DNA from: Candidatus Melainabacteria bacterium
GTDB taxonomy: Bacteria; Cyanobacteriota; Vampirovibrionia; Gastranaerophilales; Gastranaerophilaceae
Direction: 5' to 3'
DNA: 59,502 nt
NCBI GenBank assembly: GCA_003258735.1
Contig: QHME01000010.1
Location: 1 to 59,502 of the forward strand
The translations under genes were made by a program, and so were the position numbers. Below the pieces are notes generated by a model. The model searched no databases, had not been told where the DNA came from, and worked only from the letters and a program-made list of their open reading frames with translations. This document shows positions 48,910 to 58,055 of this stretch, piece after piece; position 1 is the stretch's first letter, and every line of letters starts with the position of its first letter.

Positions 48910-50973
48910 ATGTTTAATAAGAAGAAATCTAAAAAAGCAGTAATTGCGTATTTCCACACCCACTGGGATAGAGAATGGTATAGAGAGTTTGAAGTTTTCA
49001 GATTACGACTGTTAAGAGTATTTGACCATGTACTAGATATGCTTGAAGAGGGTAAACTACCTTCATTTTACTTTGACGGTCAAACTGTAGCATTGCTTGA
49101 CTATCTTGAAATGAGACCTGAAAAAGAAGTAGTTGTCCGAAAATTAATTGAAGAAAAAAAGCTCTTCATCGGGCCTTTTTACTGCTTGGTAGATGAATTT
49201 TTAACAGACGGAATTACGTTTAGAAAAAACATTGAAATAGGTTTAAAAACAGCACGACATTTTGGTTGTAAAGATTTTATCGCATACTTAGCTGATACTT
49301 TTGGACACAGCAAAAATATCCCTGATATTTTAAAAGAATATGGAATTGACAAAGCTATCGTTTGGCGCGGTTGCGGAGATTTGCCTTCTGAATTTAAGTT
49401 CAACGGAATAAATACGGTAAATCTTGTACGTGGCTACTTTATGGATATATTTTCATCAGACAAAAATATTATTCAAAAAGCCGAATTTTTAAAGGATAAC
49501 CTTGACAAAATAGCATCAAAATCAGGTGATAGCATCTTGTTGCCTATCGGTGCCGACCATCTTGACGTACCTGATGATGTTATGAGTCAAATTAAAGCAA
49601 TGAACGAAATTCTGGATGATTACGTAATCGTTGTTGGCAGTCCGTTTGATTATTTTGAGCGTGTAAAATTTAAAGAAAATTTTAACGATGAATTAAGAGA
49701 TAACTCAAAAACTTTCATACTTCCAGGAAGTTATTCTTCTAGAATGAAATTAAAACAATTAAACACAGAATGCTCATATAAACTGGATTTGGCAGATAAA
49801 TTACAGTACAATTTTGGTTCAAAATATGACAATGTAATTGAGTATGCCTACAAATTGCTATTACAAAACCAAGCACATGACAGTATTTGCGGTTGCTCAA
49901 CCGATATGGTACATGAAGAAAACATTATCAGATATAAAAAGATTTTACAAATCGCAAATACTATTATTGAAGAAATCAGACTTATCCAGCCTGAAAATAT
50001 GTCAATTACATTCAAATACCTTGATAAATATAAGTTATTAGAAATTGAGCGGACTGAAATAGAAGACGGAACGCAAGTTTTATCAAAGCGCAAAGGGTTT
50101 GATACAAAATTGCTGCACGATACAAACAGAATTCCTGTAACTGAAGATTACACAACGATTTATACATTACTTAAAGAATTTAACGCCAATGGTAAATCTT
50201 CAGACTTGGCAGTCGATTCAATGAATTTATTCAACTCAAATATCAGACTTGAAATTGAAGATGGAAAATTAAATGTCTATGATAAAGCAAAAAAATATGA
50301 AAACTTTATTGAATTTGTAAGATGCAAAGATATTGGTGACAGCTACAATTTTGGACCTGTTGAAAACGACAAATATGAAATCGCTGAAATCAAATCAGCA
50401 AGAGTAATTATGCAAGGTTCATTAAAATCAACAATAAGAATTGCAACATCATTTTTTAATGTTGATATTTCACTTAATAAACGCTCAAAATTACTCAATT
50501 TCAAAATTAAATGGCTAAATCTTATGAGTAATAAGCTTTGGCAAGTCCGATTTAATTTACCAAAACCAATTAAAGAAACTAAATCTGAAGACATGAATGT
50601 GCTTTTGATTCGTAAATTTGATCCAAATTACAACATCAGAGAACATTTGCCAAAAGAAAAAGGTTTAGAAGCTAAAACAAATACTGCGCCAATGCAAAGA
50701 TTTGTTTGGGCTAATGGTTTAGGAGTTATCACAAAAGGTTTGACTGAATACGAAGTTTACAAAAACACCCTTGCGATTACTTTGCTACGTAGTACAGGAA
50801 TAATTTCAAATCCAAAAAATCCTGCAAGAACAACACCTGCAGGACCACCAATTGATGTTCAAGGTTTACAGCAACTTGGTGAAAATACAGTCGAATTTGC
50901 AATAGGATTTTTCCCAGCTAATGATTGGGCAAATTACGTAGAAGAAATTTATCCGCAAACTTTGTTATTCTAA
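48910..50973 (+). CDS. GH38-family alpha-mannosidase
   Basis: The 687-residue glycoside hydrolase has a GH38 catalytic domain with the zinc ligands H16 and D20 (FHTHWDREWY), the nucleophile D129 (LADTFGHSKNIPD), and H323 (HDSICGCSTDMVHEEN). Beta domains follow. Bacterial GH38 enzymes of the MngB type are often 800-900 residues, so this is a shortened form. No signal peptide, so it is likely cytosolic and acts on imported mannosides or phosphorylated mannosyl sugars. The following ABC permease and phosphomutase suggest a small mannose-use locus. Confidence 0.88.
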   Translation: MFNKKKSKKAVIAYFHTHWDREWYREFEVFRLRLLRVFDHVLDMLEEGKLPSFYFDGQTVALLDYLEMRPEKEVVVRKLIEEKKLFIGPFYCLVDEFLTDGITFRKNIEIGLKTARHFGCKDFIAYLADTFGHSKNIPDILKEYGIDKAIVWRGCGDLPSEFKFNGINTVNLVRGYFMDIFSSDKNIIQKAEFLKDNLDKIASKSGDSILLPIGADHLDVPDDVMSQIKAMNEILDDYVIVVGSPFDYFERVKFKENFNDELRDNSKTFILPGSYSSRMKLKQLNTECSYKLDLADKLQYNFGSKYDNVIEYAYKLLLQNQAHDSICGCSTDMVHEENIIRYKKILQIANTIIEEIRLIQPENMSITFKYLDKYKLLEIERTEIEDGTQVLSKRKGFDTKLLHDTNRIPVTEDYTTIYTLLKEFNANGKSSDLAVDSMNLFNSNIRLEIEDGKLNVYDKAKKYENFIEFVRCKDIGDSYNFGPVENDKYEIAEIKSARVIMQGSLKSTIRIATSFFNVDISLNKRSKLLNFKIKWLNLMSNKLWQVRFNLPKPIKETKSEDMNVLLIRKFDPNYNIREHLPKEKGLEAKTNTAPMQRFVWANGLGVITKGLTEYEVYKNTLAITLLRSTGIISNPKNPARTTPAGPPIDVQGLQQLGENTVEFAIGFFPANDWANYVEEIYPQTLLF

Positions 50974-50980
50974 AGTAAAA

Positions 50981-51862
50981 TCATTTTTCATTATAAACAA
51001 GTTTTTTACGTAAACTCCACTGAATAAGAGTTAAAACCAAAATAATTACAAATAACACGTAGGCAATGGCACTTGCTTTACCTACATTGAAGTATTCAAA
51101 CGCGTTTTTATAAATTGCGTAAACCAAAACATTTGTACTGTCAAAAGGTCCGCCTTGTGTCATCAGATAAATTAAATCAAAGACCTGAAATGAACTAATC
51201 GCAGTGATAATTACAACAAAAAATATTGTAGGTGAAAGCATTGGTATAGTCACATTTTTAAAAATTTGAAATGAATTAGCTCCATCGATTTTTGCTGCCT
51301 CAAAAAGGCTTTGCGAAATAGCCGAAAGTGATGATAGAAATATTATCATGTTATAACCGATTAGTTTCCAAACGGATACCACAATAAGTGCAGGCATGGC
51401 TAATTTTGAGTCATAAAGCCAATTTAAGTGCAAATGCAACATCTGATTCAGTAAACCAATATTGGGGTCAAAAATCCATGCCCAAACAACTCCAACAACA
51501 ACCATGGGAGTAATAAACGGCAGGAAATAAGCACCTTTAAAAAACTCACTTCCTCGAATTTTTGTATTTAAAATCGATGCTAAAATCAATGGAATAATAA
51601 CCCCAAAAAAGGAAGTAGACAGAGCAAATACAATTGTATTGCCTAAAATTTTATAAAATAAACCATCATGAAAAATCTCTCGATAGTTTTCAAAACCTAC
51701 AAATTTAATCGGATTAAGTAAATCCCATTGAACAAAACTTAAACCAAATGAACAAATTACAGGAATCACAATAAATATTAAAGTTCCTAAAAGAGCTGGT
51801 AATAAAAAAATCAACGCAGACATTTGCGTATTGTTTACAAATTTTTCAAACAAATTTTTCAT
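50981..51862 (-). CDS. Sugar ABC transporter permease (MalF/UgpA type)
   Basis: The 293-residue inner-membrane protein has about six helices. The EAA loop EAAKIDGANSFQIFKNVTIPML, which contacts the ATPase, identifies an importer permease of the CUT1 carbohydrate class. LTQGGPFDSTNVLVYAIYKNAF is also family-typical. The second permease, binding protein and ATPase are not nearby, so partner subunits must be encoded elsewhere. On the minus strand TATAAT ends six bases before the ATG, with no Shine-Dalgarno. It is convergent with the mannosidase gene (7-base gap) and divergent from the phosphomutase gene. Confidence 0.9.
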   Translation of the reverse strand: MKNLFEKFVNNTQMSALIFLLPALLGTLIFIVIPVICSFGLSFVQWDLLNPIKFVGFENYREIFHDGLFYKILGNTIVFALSTSFFGVIIPLILASILNTKIRGSEFFKGAYFLPFITPMVVVGVVWAWIFDPNIGLLNQMLHLHLNWLYDSKLAMPALIVVSVWKLIGYNMIIFLSSLSAISQSLFEAAKIDGANSFQIFKNVTIPMLSPTIFFVVIITAISSFQVFDLIYLMTQGGPFDSTNVLVYAIYKNAFEYFNVGKASAIAYVLFVIILVLTLIQWSLRKKLVYNEK

Positions 51863-51868
51863 GCTAAA

Positions 51869-51874
51869 ATTATA
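51869..51874 (-). promoter_or_regulatory. -10 element of the permease gene, likely leaderless
   Basis: On the minus strand TATAAT (51874-51869), then six bases, then the ATG at 51862. No -35 hexamer is convincing. Confidence 0.5.
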
Positions 51875-51878
51875 TAAT
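51873..51878 (+). promoter_or_regulatory. -10 element of the phosphomutase gene
   Basis: TATAAT on the plus strand overlaps the minus-strand -10 of the permease by two bases. The mutually exclusive promoters may couple the expression of the two genes. AGGAG follows as ribosome binding site before the ATG at 51900. Confidence 0.5.
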
Positions 51879-51899
51879 AAAATTTAGGAGAAGTATATT

Positions 51900-53324
51900 A
51901 TGAAAGAATTAGAACACGCTTTTGGTAAAAATGATATTCGCGGAATATATGGAAAAGATATCACCGAAGAATTATTTTACAACACAGCTTTAGGCTATAC
52001 AAAATGGATTGCAAAACAAACAGGTAAAGCAATAAGAGATTTGAGAATCAGTGTTTGCATGGATGCCAGATTACATTCCCCATCATTAAAAGATGCTCTT
52101 ATAAATGGATTAATGGACTCAAAAGTCGGTCATATTGAAGATTTAGGACTAGCACCAACTCCAATAGGTTATTATTCTGAATTTGCTCATAACCTTGACG
52201 GTGCAATGATTATCACAGCAAGTCACAACCCAAGTGAATACAACGGAATGAAGATGACTTATAACAGACAATCTCTTAATGAGTCTCAAATTAAAGAAGT
52301 TAAGGAAATGACTTTTGAAAATTGGAAAAATTTACCAACGGAACTAGAAACCTATAATTTCTCAACAGAAATTATTCCTGAATATACTACAGAAATGAAA
52401 GAAAAATTCGGTAAAGTAGGTGAAGGAATAAAAGTAGTCGTTGATAGCGCAAACGCAACAGGCGGAATTGTTGCACCAAACTTGTATAGAGCAATCGGTT
52501 GTGAAGTTGTAGAATTGTTCTCCGAACCAGATGGCAGATTTCCTAACCACCATCCAAATCCAAGTGTGCTATCAACCCTTGAAACACTCTCTAAAACTGT
52601 AGTAGAAACAGGTGCTGATATCGGTATTGCGTTTGATGGAGACAGTGACAGAGTTGGCATAGTTGATTCTAAAGGAAAACCACTAACTGGAGATAAATTG
52701 CTTTTAGTTTATGCAATGGATATTATTGATGAACACCCTACTGTAGTTTCAGAAGTAAAATGCTCACAAGTATTATATGACACTATTAACGAAGCAGGCG
52801 GAAACGCTGTAATGTGCAAAACAGGTCATGGCTACATTAAGGAAAAGATGAAAGAAACACACGCCGTTTTAGGTGGCGAAATGAGCGGTCACACATTCTT
52901 TAAGGACAGATATTACGGATTTGACGATGCAATCTATGCAGGTTGCAGAATGATTGAAATTGTTGCAAAACACAAAAAATCAAATCCTGATTTCAAATTG
53001 GAAGAACTTTTAGCACCGTTTAACAAAGTTTTCACAAGTGATGAGGTACGTTTCCCTTGTCCTAACGAATTAAAAAAAGAAGTTCTTGAATCTATGAAAA
53101 ATCAAGTAAAAAATCATCCCGATATGTTCGGTTCTGAAATAAAAGATATCGTTACACTAGACGGCATGAGAATCGTTTTTAAGGGTGGTTTTGCACTAAT
53201 CAGGCAAAGTAATACCGAACCAGTCTTTACTCTCCGTTTTGAGGCTAATAACGAGGCTGAATGCAATAGATTTAAAGAAACCATGACGTCATACTTAGAT
53301 AGCGTGATTTCAGCTAAAGTTTAG
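51900..53324 (+). CDS. manB: Phosphomannomutase / phosphoglucomutase
   Basis: The 474-residue alpha-D-phosphohexomutase. Active-site phosphoserine loop ITASHNPSEYNGMK, metal loop FDGDSDRVG, sugar loop GGEMSGHTFF and C-terminal phosphate loop RQSNTEPVFTLRF are all present, as in PMM/PGM (ManB/AlgC) enzymes. It interconverts mannose- or glucose-6-phosphate with the 1-phosphates that feed sugar nucleotide synthesis. Substrate preference is not readable. Good AGGAG. Next to a mannosidase and a sugar permease. Perfect bidirectional terminator after its stop. Confidence 0.93.
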   Translation: MKELEHAFGKNDIRGIYGKDITEELFYNTALGYTKWIAKQTGKAIRDLRISVCMDARLHSPSLKDALINGLMDSKVGHIEDLGLAPTPIGYYSEFAHNLDGAMIITASHNPSEYNGMKMTYNRQSLNESQIKEVKEMTFENWKNLPTELETYNFSTEIIPEYTTEMKEKFGKVGEGIKVVVDSANATGGIVAPNLYRAIGCEVVELFSEPDGRFPNHHPNPSVLSTLETLSKTVVETGADIGIAFDGDSDRVGIVDSKGKPLTGDKLLLVYAMDIIDEHPTVVSEVKCSQVLYDTINEAGGNAVMCKTGHGYIKEKMKETHAVLGGEMSGHTFFKDRYYGFDDAIYAGCRMIEIVAKHKKSNPDFKLEELLAPFNKVFTSDEVRFPCPNELKKEVLESMKNQVKNHPDMFGSEIKDIVTLDGMRIVFKGGFALIRQSNTEPVFTLRFEANNEAECNRFKETMTSYLDSVISAKV

Positions 53325-53349
53325 CTCTGATTGAATGAAAATTTTAACT

Positions 53350-53377
53350 AAAAAAGAGGTCATTAGACCTCTTTTTT
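53350..53377. terminator. Bidirectional terminator between the phosphomutase gene and rsfS
   Basis: AAAAAAGAGGTC and GACCTCTTTTTT pair perfectly over 12 bp with loop ATTA. It lies between the convergent ends. Confidence 0.9.
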
Positions 53378-53416
53378 GTAATATCTTTGCAAATTATACC
53401 CATTTGAAAAATGAAA

Positions 53417-53815
53417 TTATTGTTCTTTACTATATTTGCTATATTCTTTTGCAACTTCACGCCATTCATCTTCTTGTACACTATAGGCATGATTCCAAAA
53501 TTTTTCAATTGCATAAGTTTCACGTTCATCTCTATGCAAAATATGAACAACCACATCACCATAATCCAGTAAATTCCACCTGTTTTTGGCATCATTTTCC
53601 TGACGTAGCGGAAGACGAGAAAATACTGTTTTAACCTTGTCTTTTACTGTTTCCATCAAAGCTTTAACCTGAGGGGTAGAATCACCTGTTACAATTACAA
53701 AATAATCCGCAAGTGATGATACATTACTTATATTTAAAATTGTAATATCTTTTGCCAGTTTGTCGTCTAGAAATTGAGCAACAATACATGCAAACTTATG
53801 AGAATCTAATTCCAT
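53417..53815 (-). CDS. rsfS: Ribosomal silencing factor RsfS
   Basis: The 132-residue Iojap/RsfS protein binds ribosomal protein L14 and blocks subunit joining under starvation. Family motifs: DITILNISNVSSLADYFVIVTGDS, WNLLDYGDVVVHILHRDERETYAIEKFW. Normal length. AAAGGT precedes the ATG. It is 18 bases downstream of rpiB in the same direction, forming a two-gene unit. Confidence 0.95.
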   Translation of the reverse strand: MELDSHKFACIVAQFLDDKLAKDITILNISNVSSLADYFVIVTGDSTPQVKALMETVKDKVKTVFSRLPLRQENDAKNRWNLLDYGDVVVHILHRDERETYAIEKFWNHAYSVQEDEWREVAKEYSKYSKEQ

Positions 53816-53833
53816 TTCAAATTTTACCTTTCA

Positions 53834-54271
53834 CTATTCTTCTATCATATTCACTCGACGCTCATGACGACCGCCTTCAAATTTTGTAGTTAGCCAAATA
53901 TCAACTATGTCCAAAGCTAAACCTTCACCAACAACACGTTGACCTAGACATAATATATTTGCATTGTTATGCGCTCTTGTTGCCCTTGCTGAGAAAGTGT
54001 CGCCACAAACAGCAGCTCTGATACCTTTCACCTTGTTTGCTGCCATAGACATACCGATACCTGTACCACAAACCAAAATTCCTTTTTCAAAATCACCTTT
54101 TGCTACTGCGCGAGCAACTTTTTTAGCTATAATCGGATAATCACAGGATTCAGGAGAATATGTCCCCATATCCACAACGTCGTATCCTTTAACTTGTAAA
54201 GCTTTTATAATACTTGCTTTATATTCAAAACCTCCATGGTCTGAACCGATTGCTATTTTAATTTTGTCCAT
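53834..54271 (-). CDS. rpiB: Ribose-5-phosphate isomerase B
   Basis: The 145-residue RpiB/LacAB-type isomerase interconverts ribose-5-P and ribulose-5-P in the pentose phosphate pathway. Motifs: IAIGSDHGGFEYK, the catalytic-Cys loop VCGTGIGMSMAANKVKGIRAA, and HNNANILCLGQRVVG. AAAAGG precedes the ATG. On the minus strand TATAAT (54320-54315) with GTTACA 16 bases upstream is a plausible promoter; its -35 reaches the terminator of the flagellar genes. Confidence 0.95.
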   Translation of the reverse strand: MDKIKIAIGSDHGGFEYKASIIKALQVKGYDVVDMGTYSPESCDYPIIAKKVARAVAKGDFEKGILVCGTGIGMSMAANKVKGIRAAVCGDTFSARATRAHNNANILCLGQRVVGEGLALDIVDIWLTTKFEGGRHERRVNMIEE

Positions 54272-54343
54272 TTTTAACCTTTTCTACCTTGTAATAAGCA
54301 TTTCTATTGTACAAATTATAAGGGAAAAAGTAAAGTTGTAACA

Positions 54344-54371
54344 AAAAGAGGCTTTTAAAAAAAGCCCCTTG
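54344..54371 (-). terminator. Terminator of the flagellar gene cluster
   Basis: On the minus strand AAGGGGCTTT and AAAGCCTCTT pair (one mismatch) around T/A residues and are followed by a T run. It lies about 35 bases after the stop of the hook/rod-like gene. Confidence 0.7.
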
Positions 54372-54405
54372 TAATAAATGGAGTTTAACATTAATCTTAA
54401 ATTTA

Positions 54406-55245
54406 TTATGAACTGCTTACCATCTGCATTGCTTGTTGTAAAAGTTCTTTGTTTGATGAAATCAATTTATTCACCACTTCCATTTGAACTTTTGCCATTT
54501 GATAATATGAAATATTACCTTTAAAATCTGCATTTGACAATTCTAACAAACCGGAACGAATTTCACCACAACCTAAAACAGGTTTTCCTGATTCTTCGGT
54601 TTCTAAGAATTGACCATCTTTATACTCGTACAAACCGGCTGCATTGTGGAAGTTTCTTGTTGTGATTCGATACAACGGAACAACTTTTTTACCATTTTCA
54701 GCTTTACCTACAATTGTTCCATCTTTCTTAATTTCATATTCATCATATTTACCAAGATACTTACCATTGTTTGGATCAATCCACATTTTAATATTAGTTG
54801 TCGGAATATCCAAAGCTCCTCCTTTTAATGCTGTTTCTTGATATAAATCAGCACTTATAGGCTTTGTACCTTGCATAATTTCACCTTTGTCATTTAGGAT
54901 ATAACCTTGAACGGTATTGCCGTTAGATGCCTTATAAACACCTTCTCCATCAAAAGTAAATTCACCAAGACGAGTGTAAACACTTTTACCTTCAGGAGTT
55001 TTTGTTAGGAAAAATCCCTTACCTTCTAAAAATACGTTATCATTTGAAGTACCTGGAGTAGATTTACCTTGACTCATTTTTTTACTATAATCATCATTGA
55101 TTGCGCCTCCTAAGAAGGTTTTAAAGTTCACTTGTTTCTCTTTAAATCCCGGAGTGTAAACATTTGTCATGTTATCTGCGATAACATCCATCCAGTTTAC
55201 TGTTGCATATTGAGTGTTTATTGCGGTTATAAAAGCATCATTCAT
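54406..55245 (-). CDS. Flagellar hook/rod-family protein (FlgE/FlgF/FlgG-like)
   Basis: The 279-residue protein has the N-terminal rod-family helix TAINTQYATVNWMDVIADNMTNVYTPGFKEK, which matches the ANNLAN-type signature of axial flagellar proteins. It also has the domain phrase NVFLEGKGFFLTKTPEGKSVYTRLGEFTFD. The C-terminal helix SNADFKGNISYYQMAKVQMEVVNKLI completes the D0 coiled coil. Length fits FlgF/FlgG better than a full hook protein, but the position next to fliK and fliJ would suit a hook role. AAGGAG precedes the ATG. It is exported by the flagellar type III system. Confidence 0.85.
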   Translation of the reverse strand: MNDAFITAINTQYATVNWMDVIADNMTNVYTPGFKEKQVNFKTFLGGAINDDYSKKMSQGKSTPGTSNDNVFLEGKGFFLTKTPEGKSVYTRLGEFTFDGEGVYKASNGNTVQGYILNDKGEIMQGTKPISADLYQETALKGGALDIPTTNIKMWIDPNNGKYLGKYDEYEIKKDGTIVGKAENGKKVVPLYRITTRNFHNAAGLYEYKDGQFLETEESGKPVLGCGEIRSGLLELSNADFKGNISYYQMAKVQMEVVNKLISSNKELLQQAMQMVSSS

Positions 55246-55257
55246 AACGGATACTCC

Positions 55258-56148
55258 TTATTGTTCTCTATTTCTTCTATTTTCTTTTTGTTGTTTGCCA
55301 CCTCTATTTGAATAAGACAAATCAGAATAAGGCAAATCATTTTCTCTAAAAGTGTTTTTCAATGATTCAATATTATTTCTTAAATATTGTTCTACAGCTT
55401 TATCTCCTGGAATAAAGTTTGCAGCTATTGCACCGTCTTTGCCAAAACGCATAATTACAGACATATTTTGGTCAAAATCAATTCTTAAAGGTTGGTTATT
55501 TTCTTTAGCAATGTTAATTGCATTCAACAGAGTTTCAGAAATTTGGACATTTTGTTTAACTTCTTTAGCTTCAACACCTTGATTCAACATGTTTTGAGCT
55601 TGAGCTGTAATATTTTGAACAGATACATCATTTTTCTGAGTCAAATTGATAAAGAAATCTGCATCACTTTCTGTCATAGAAATTGATGAATAATCTAAAT
55701 TCATCATTCCGGAAGCCGTAACTTTCATATCTGCAGCCAAACCGGTAACAGCAGTATTATTTATATTTAGCATTTGAGCAATATCATTTGTGAGCATTGA
55801 ATTTACATCACTTACAGACAAAGAACCAAAGTTGCTGAAATCAACCATTCCATTTAATTGGTCTGCTGGTGATTGCGCATCATTTTTATCTTGATTTTGA
55901 TTAGCATTATTTTCTGTATTTGTGGTTTTCTCATCTTTTTGAGAAACTTCATCTACTTTATCATTTTTTTCATCAGAAGTTTTTTCATTTTTCTTTGATT
56001 TTTCGGTAGATGAAACTTTATCCATCTCATCTTTAAAAGAAGATTCTGATGAAGTTTTCTTTGCACTATCAGAATTTGATGCGCTATTAATTTGAGATGA
56101 AGCGGATGTACTACTTACTTGTGCTGATGAGGGTGCGTTAATACTCAT
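55258..56148 (-). CDS. fliK: FliK-like flagellar hook-length control protein
   Basis: A 296-residue protein with a Ser/Lys/Glu/Asn-rich disordered N-terminal half (about 1-95) and a folded C-terminal part. Residues 205-270 (ISETLLNAINIAKENNQPLRIDFDQNMSVIMRFGKDGAIAAN is the region) resemble the FliK C-terminal domain. The pattern of leucine-rich helix then LRIxF..xxxVxxxFxKDG is that of FliK. The call is supported by position between fliJ and a hook/rod gene. AAGGT lies before the ATG. FliK sets hook length and triggers the export switch. Confidence 0.72.
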   Translation of the reverse strand: MSINAPSSAQVSSTSASSQINSASNSDSAKKTSSESSFKDEMDKVSSTEKSKKNEKTSDEKNDKVDEVSQKDEKTTNTENNANQNQDKNDAQSPADQLNGMVDFSNFGSLSVSDVNSMLTNDIAQMLNINNTAVTGLAADMKVTASGMMNLDYSSISMTESDADFFINLTQKNDVSVQNITAQAQNMLNQGVEAKEVKQNVQISETLLNAINIAKENNQPLRIDFDQNMSVIMRFGKDGAIAANFIPGDKAVEQYLRNNIESLKNTFRENDLPYSDLSYSNRGGKQQKENRRNREQ

Positions 56149-56159
56149 TTTATTACCTT

Positions 56160-56642
56160 CTAACTTTCTGTGTTATGCTCTAAACTTTCTTGCATTTCAT
56201 CTTCAATAGCTCTTTCCTGTGCCTGCTTGAAGAATCTTGTGACACCTAGTTCTGAAAACTGTTTTAACTCTGCGGCCTTTTCTTCTGCAAGATAAATTTC
56301 TTTACTTTTTTCTTTGTGTTTTTCAAGAACCTTGACGGCTTGTTCACACTTAACAAGTTTTGCTACCTCTATATCAAGTTTTTGTTGCAATTCTTGTCTT
56401 TTTGCTTCGAGCTCTTCGGCTTTCTTCCAAAGAAATCTCAGATAATTGTCGTACGATTCGTACATCATTGGGTCAGCAGTTCGCATACCTTGTTTTGTGT
56501 TCAAAATATCTTGTTCATTTTTCTTGATATCCTGTTCGGCTTGATAGACTGCTTGTTGAGCCTTTTGAACTTTCATTCTCTGCTCTTCTTTTTGATTTAT
56601 TCTAAAGTCCAAAACTTTTTGCAATCTGTACCGAAATGGCAT
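56160..56642 (-). CDS. fliJ: Flagellar export chaperone FliJ
   Basis: A 160-residue, almost wholly coiled-coil protein. The start PFRYRLQKVLDFRINQKEEQ is the classic FliJ opening. It helps the flagellar ATPase FliI couple export. The ATG at 56642 is preferred to the GTG at 56648 because of the family's usual start and the AAAGAG eight bases upstream. Residues 20-140 are heptad-rich with many Glu/Lys/Gln. First gene of the fliJ-fliK-hook cluster. Other flagellar genes are not in the window. Confidence 0.87.
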   Translation of the reverse strand: MPFRYRLQKVLDFRINQKEEQRMKVQKAQQAVYQAEQDIKKNEQDILNTKQGMRTADPMMYESYDNYLRFLWKKAEELEAKRQELQQKLDIEVAKLVKCEQAVKVLEKHKEKSKEIYLAEEKAAELKQFSELGVTRFFKQAQERAIEDEMQESLEHNTES

Positions 56643-56742
56643 GTTCACTACTCTTTCTCAATATATTATGTATTACTTTTTTTGAGTAATAAACATCTAT
56701 ATGTATGATATTGGTTTAATGATAAATTATTTAAAGTCAATA

Positions 56743-56783
56743 AAAAAATCAGAGATAATCAATAACAATATCCCTGATTTTTT
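56743..56783 (-). terminator. Terminator of rpsA
   Basis: AAAAAATCAG pairs with CTGATTTTTT, with further pairing of GATA and TATC inside. It lies about 20 bases after the rpsA stop on the minus strand. Confidence 0.75.
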
Positions 56784-56803
56784 ATTTTATATTTTTATTT
56801 TAC

Positions 56804-57892
56804 TTATTCTTCTGTAGTTGCCTCTTTTGATTCTTCATTTTGAGGATGAACAGACAAAGAAATTCTCTTATCTGACGGATTGAACTTCAAAATATAAGTG
56901 CTGATTTTATCTCCAACTTTGATAATATCATTACCTTCATTTTGATAATCAACAACTTCATTGTGTGGAAGAAGAGCCTCAACTCCAGGGAACACTTCAA
57001 TAAATGCTCCAAAGTGTTTCAAGCGAGTAACCGTACCTTCGACCTTATCACCTTCTTTGATTTTGTCCGCTGCCTCAATCCATGGGTCTGGTTCAAGATT
57101 TTTCAAACTCAAAGAAACTCGTTGCTTATCATGATCTACAGAAATAACTTCAACGTCAATTTTGTCACCAACATTCAAAATATCTGTAGGGTGATCAATC
57201 CATCGCCAAGACAATTGTGACAATGGCAATAGTCCATCTAAACCACCTAAATCGATAAAAGCACCAAAATCAGTAATTCTTACAACTTCACCTTTAACAA
57301 CTTGCCCTGGTTCAATTTGAGAAAAGATATTTTTTCTAGCCTCTTCTACCGTATCATCATAAACTTTTTTATTAGACAAGATAAAATTATTTTGTTGAAC
57401 ATCAAGAGTCAAAATTTTAAGTTCTAACTTAGAACCAACTTCGATTTCTGATTCTCTTGCTCGTAATTGAGATGATGGAATAAATCCTCTAACTCCTGAA
57501 ACATCAACAAGCACACCACCTTTAACGACATTAACAACCGTACCCAAGATAGTTTCATCGGCAGCTTTTGCTTTTTCAAGCTCTTTCCAAGCATAAGCAT
57601 AATCAACTTTCTTTTTAGATAACAAGAACTTGCCATCCTCATCTTCTTCTCGAATAATTAAAAATTCGCCTTCTTGTCCTTTTTTAAATTTATCTTCGAC
57701 ATTCTCGCCTTTATCAACAGCTTCATAAGTCGGAACAACCGCAAAAGTCTTTGCTCCAATGTCTACCATTACACCTTGACCGTCAAAGCCACAAACAACA
57801 CCTTTTACCAAATCTCCTTTTTGAAATTTGTAATCATATTTGTCAAGTAATGCTTCAAAATCTAAATCAGATGTTTCCTTTTTTGTTACCAT
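56804..57892 (-). CDS. rpsA: 30S ribosomal protein S1
   Basis: A 362-residue protein with four S1 domains (start motifs KGDLVKGVVCGFDGQGVMVDIG, LGTVVNVVKGGVLVDVSG, PGQVVKGEVVRITDFGAFIDLGG and KEGDKVEGTVTRLKHFGAFIE). The third and fourth keep the best RNA-binding aromatic pattern. Four domains is fewer than the six of E. coli and close to cyanobacterial S1. The ATG at 57892 has GGAG six bases upstream; earlier in-frame starts lack a site. It recruits mRNA to the ribosome, although many genes here have strong Shine-Dalgarno sequences. Confidence 0.92.
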   Translation of the reverse strand: MVTKKETSDLDFEALLDKYDYKFQKGDLVKGVVCGFDGQGVMVDIGAKTFAVVPTYEAVDKGENVEDKFKKGQEGEFLIIREEDEDGKFLLSKKKVDYAYAWKELEKAKAADETILGTVVNVVKGGVLVDVSGVRGFIPSSQLRARESEIEVGSKLELKILTLDVQQNNFILSNKKVYDDTVEEARKNIFSQIEPGQVVKGEVVRITDFGAFIDLGGLDGLLPLSQLSWRWIDHPTDILNVGDKIDVEVISVDHDKQRVSLSLKNLEPDPWIEAADKIKEGDKVEGTVTRLKHFGAFIEVFPGVEALLPHNEVVDYQNEGNDIIKVGDKISTYILKFNPSDKRISLSVHPQNEESKEATTEE

Positions 57893-57922
57893 AATTAACT
57901 CCATTGTCAAACAGACACTACC

Positions 57923-57951
57923 ATTATATATTACGTGTATAATACTACCAA
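57923..57951 (-). promoter_or_regulatory. Promoter of rpsA
   Basis: On the minus strand TTGGTA (57951-57946), 17-base spacer, TATAAT (57928-57923). The leader to the ATG at 57892 is about 24 bases. Confidence 0.65.
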
Positions 57952-58055
57952 ATTTTTCAGAATATGTAAAGGTTTGCAAAATTTTTGTACCTATTACGGT
58001 ATAATCTGAAACGGTAATATTCTTTATAAATCAAATAAAATCAAAATTTGACAGT

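Noticed and set aside
53335..53634. Plus-strand 99-codon frame after the phosphomutase gene
   Set aside because: Runs through a perfect terminator and is antisense to rsfS, whose family motifs are clear.
57893..57979. Longer start for rpsA with 29 extra residues
   Set aside because: The extension runs through the rpsA promoter and lacks a ribosome binding site; GGAG fits the ATG at 57892.
58000..58005. Plus-strand TATAAT between rpsA and valS
   Set aside because: It would drive antisense transcription into valS; no matching -35 at a normal distance and no gene downstream on that strand.
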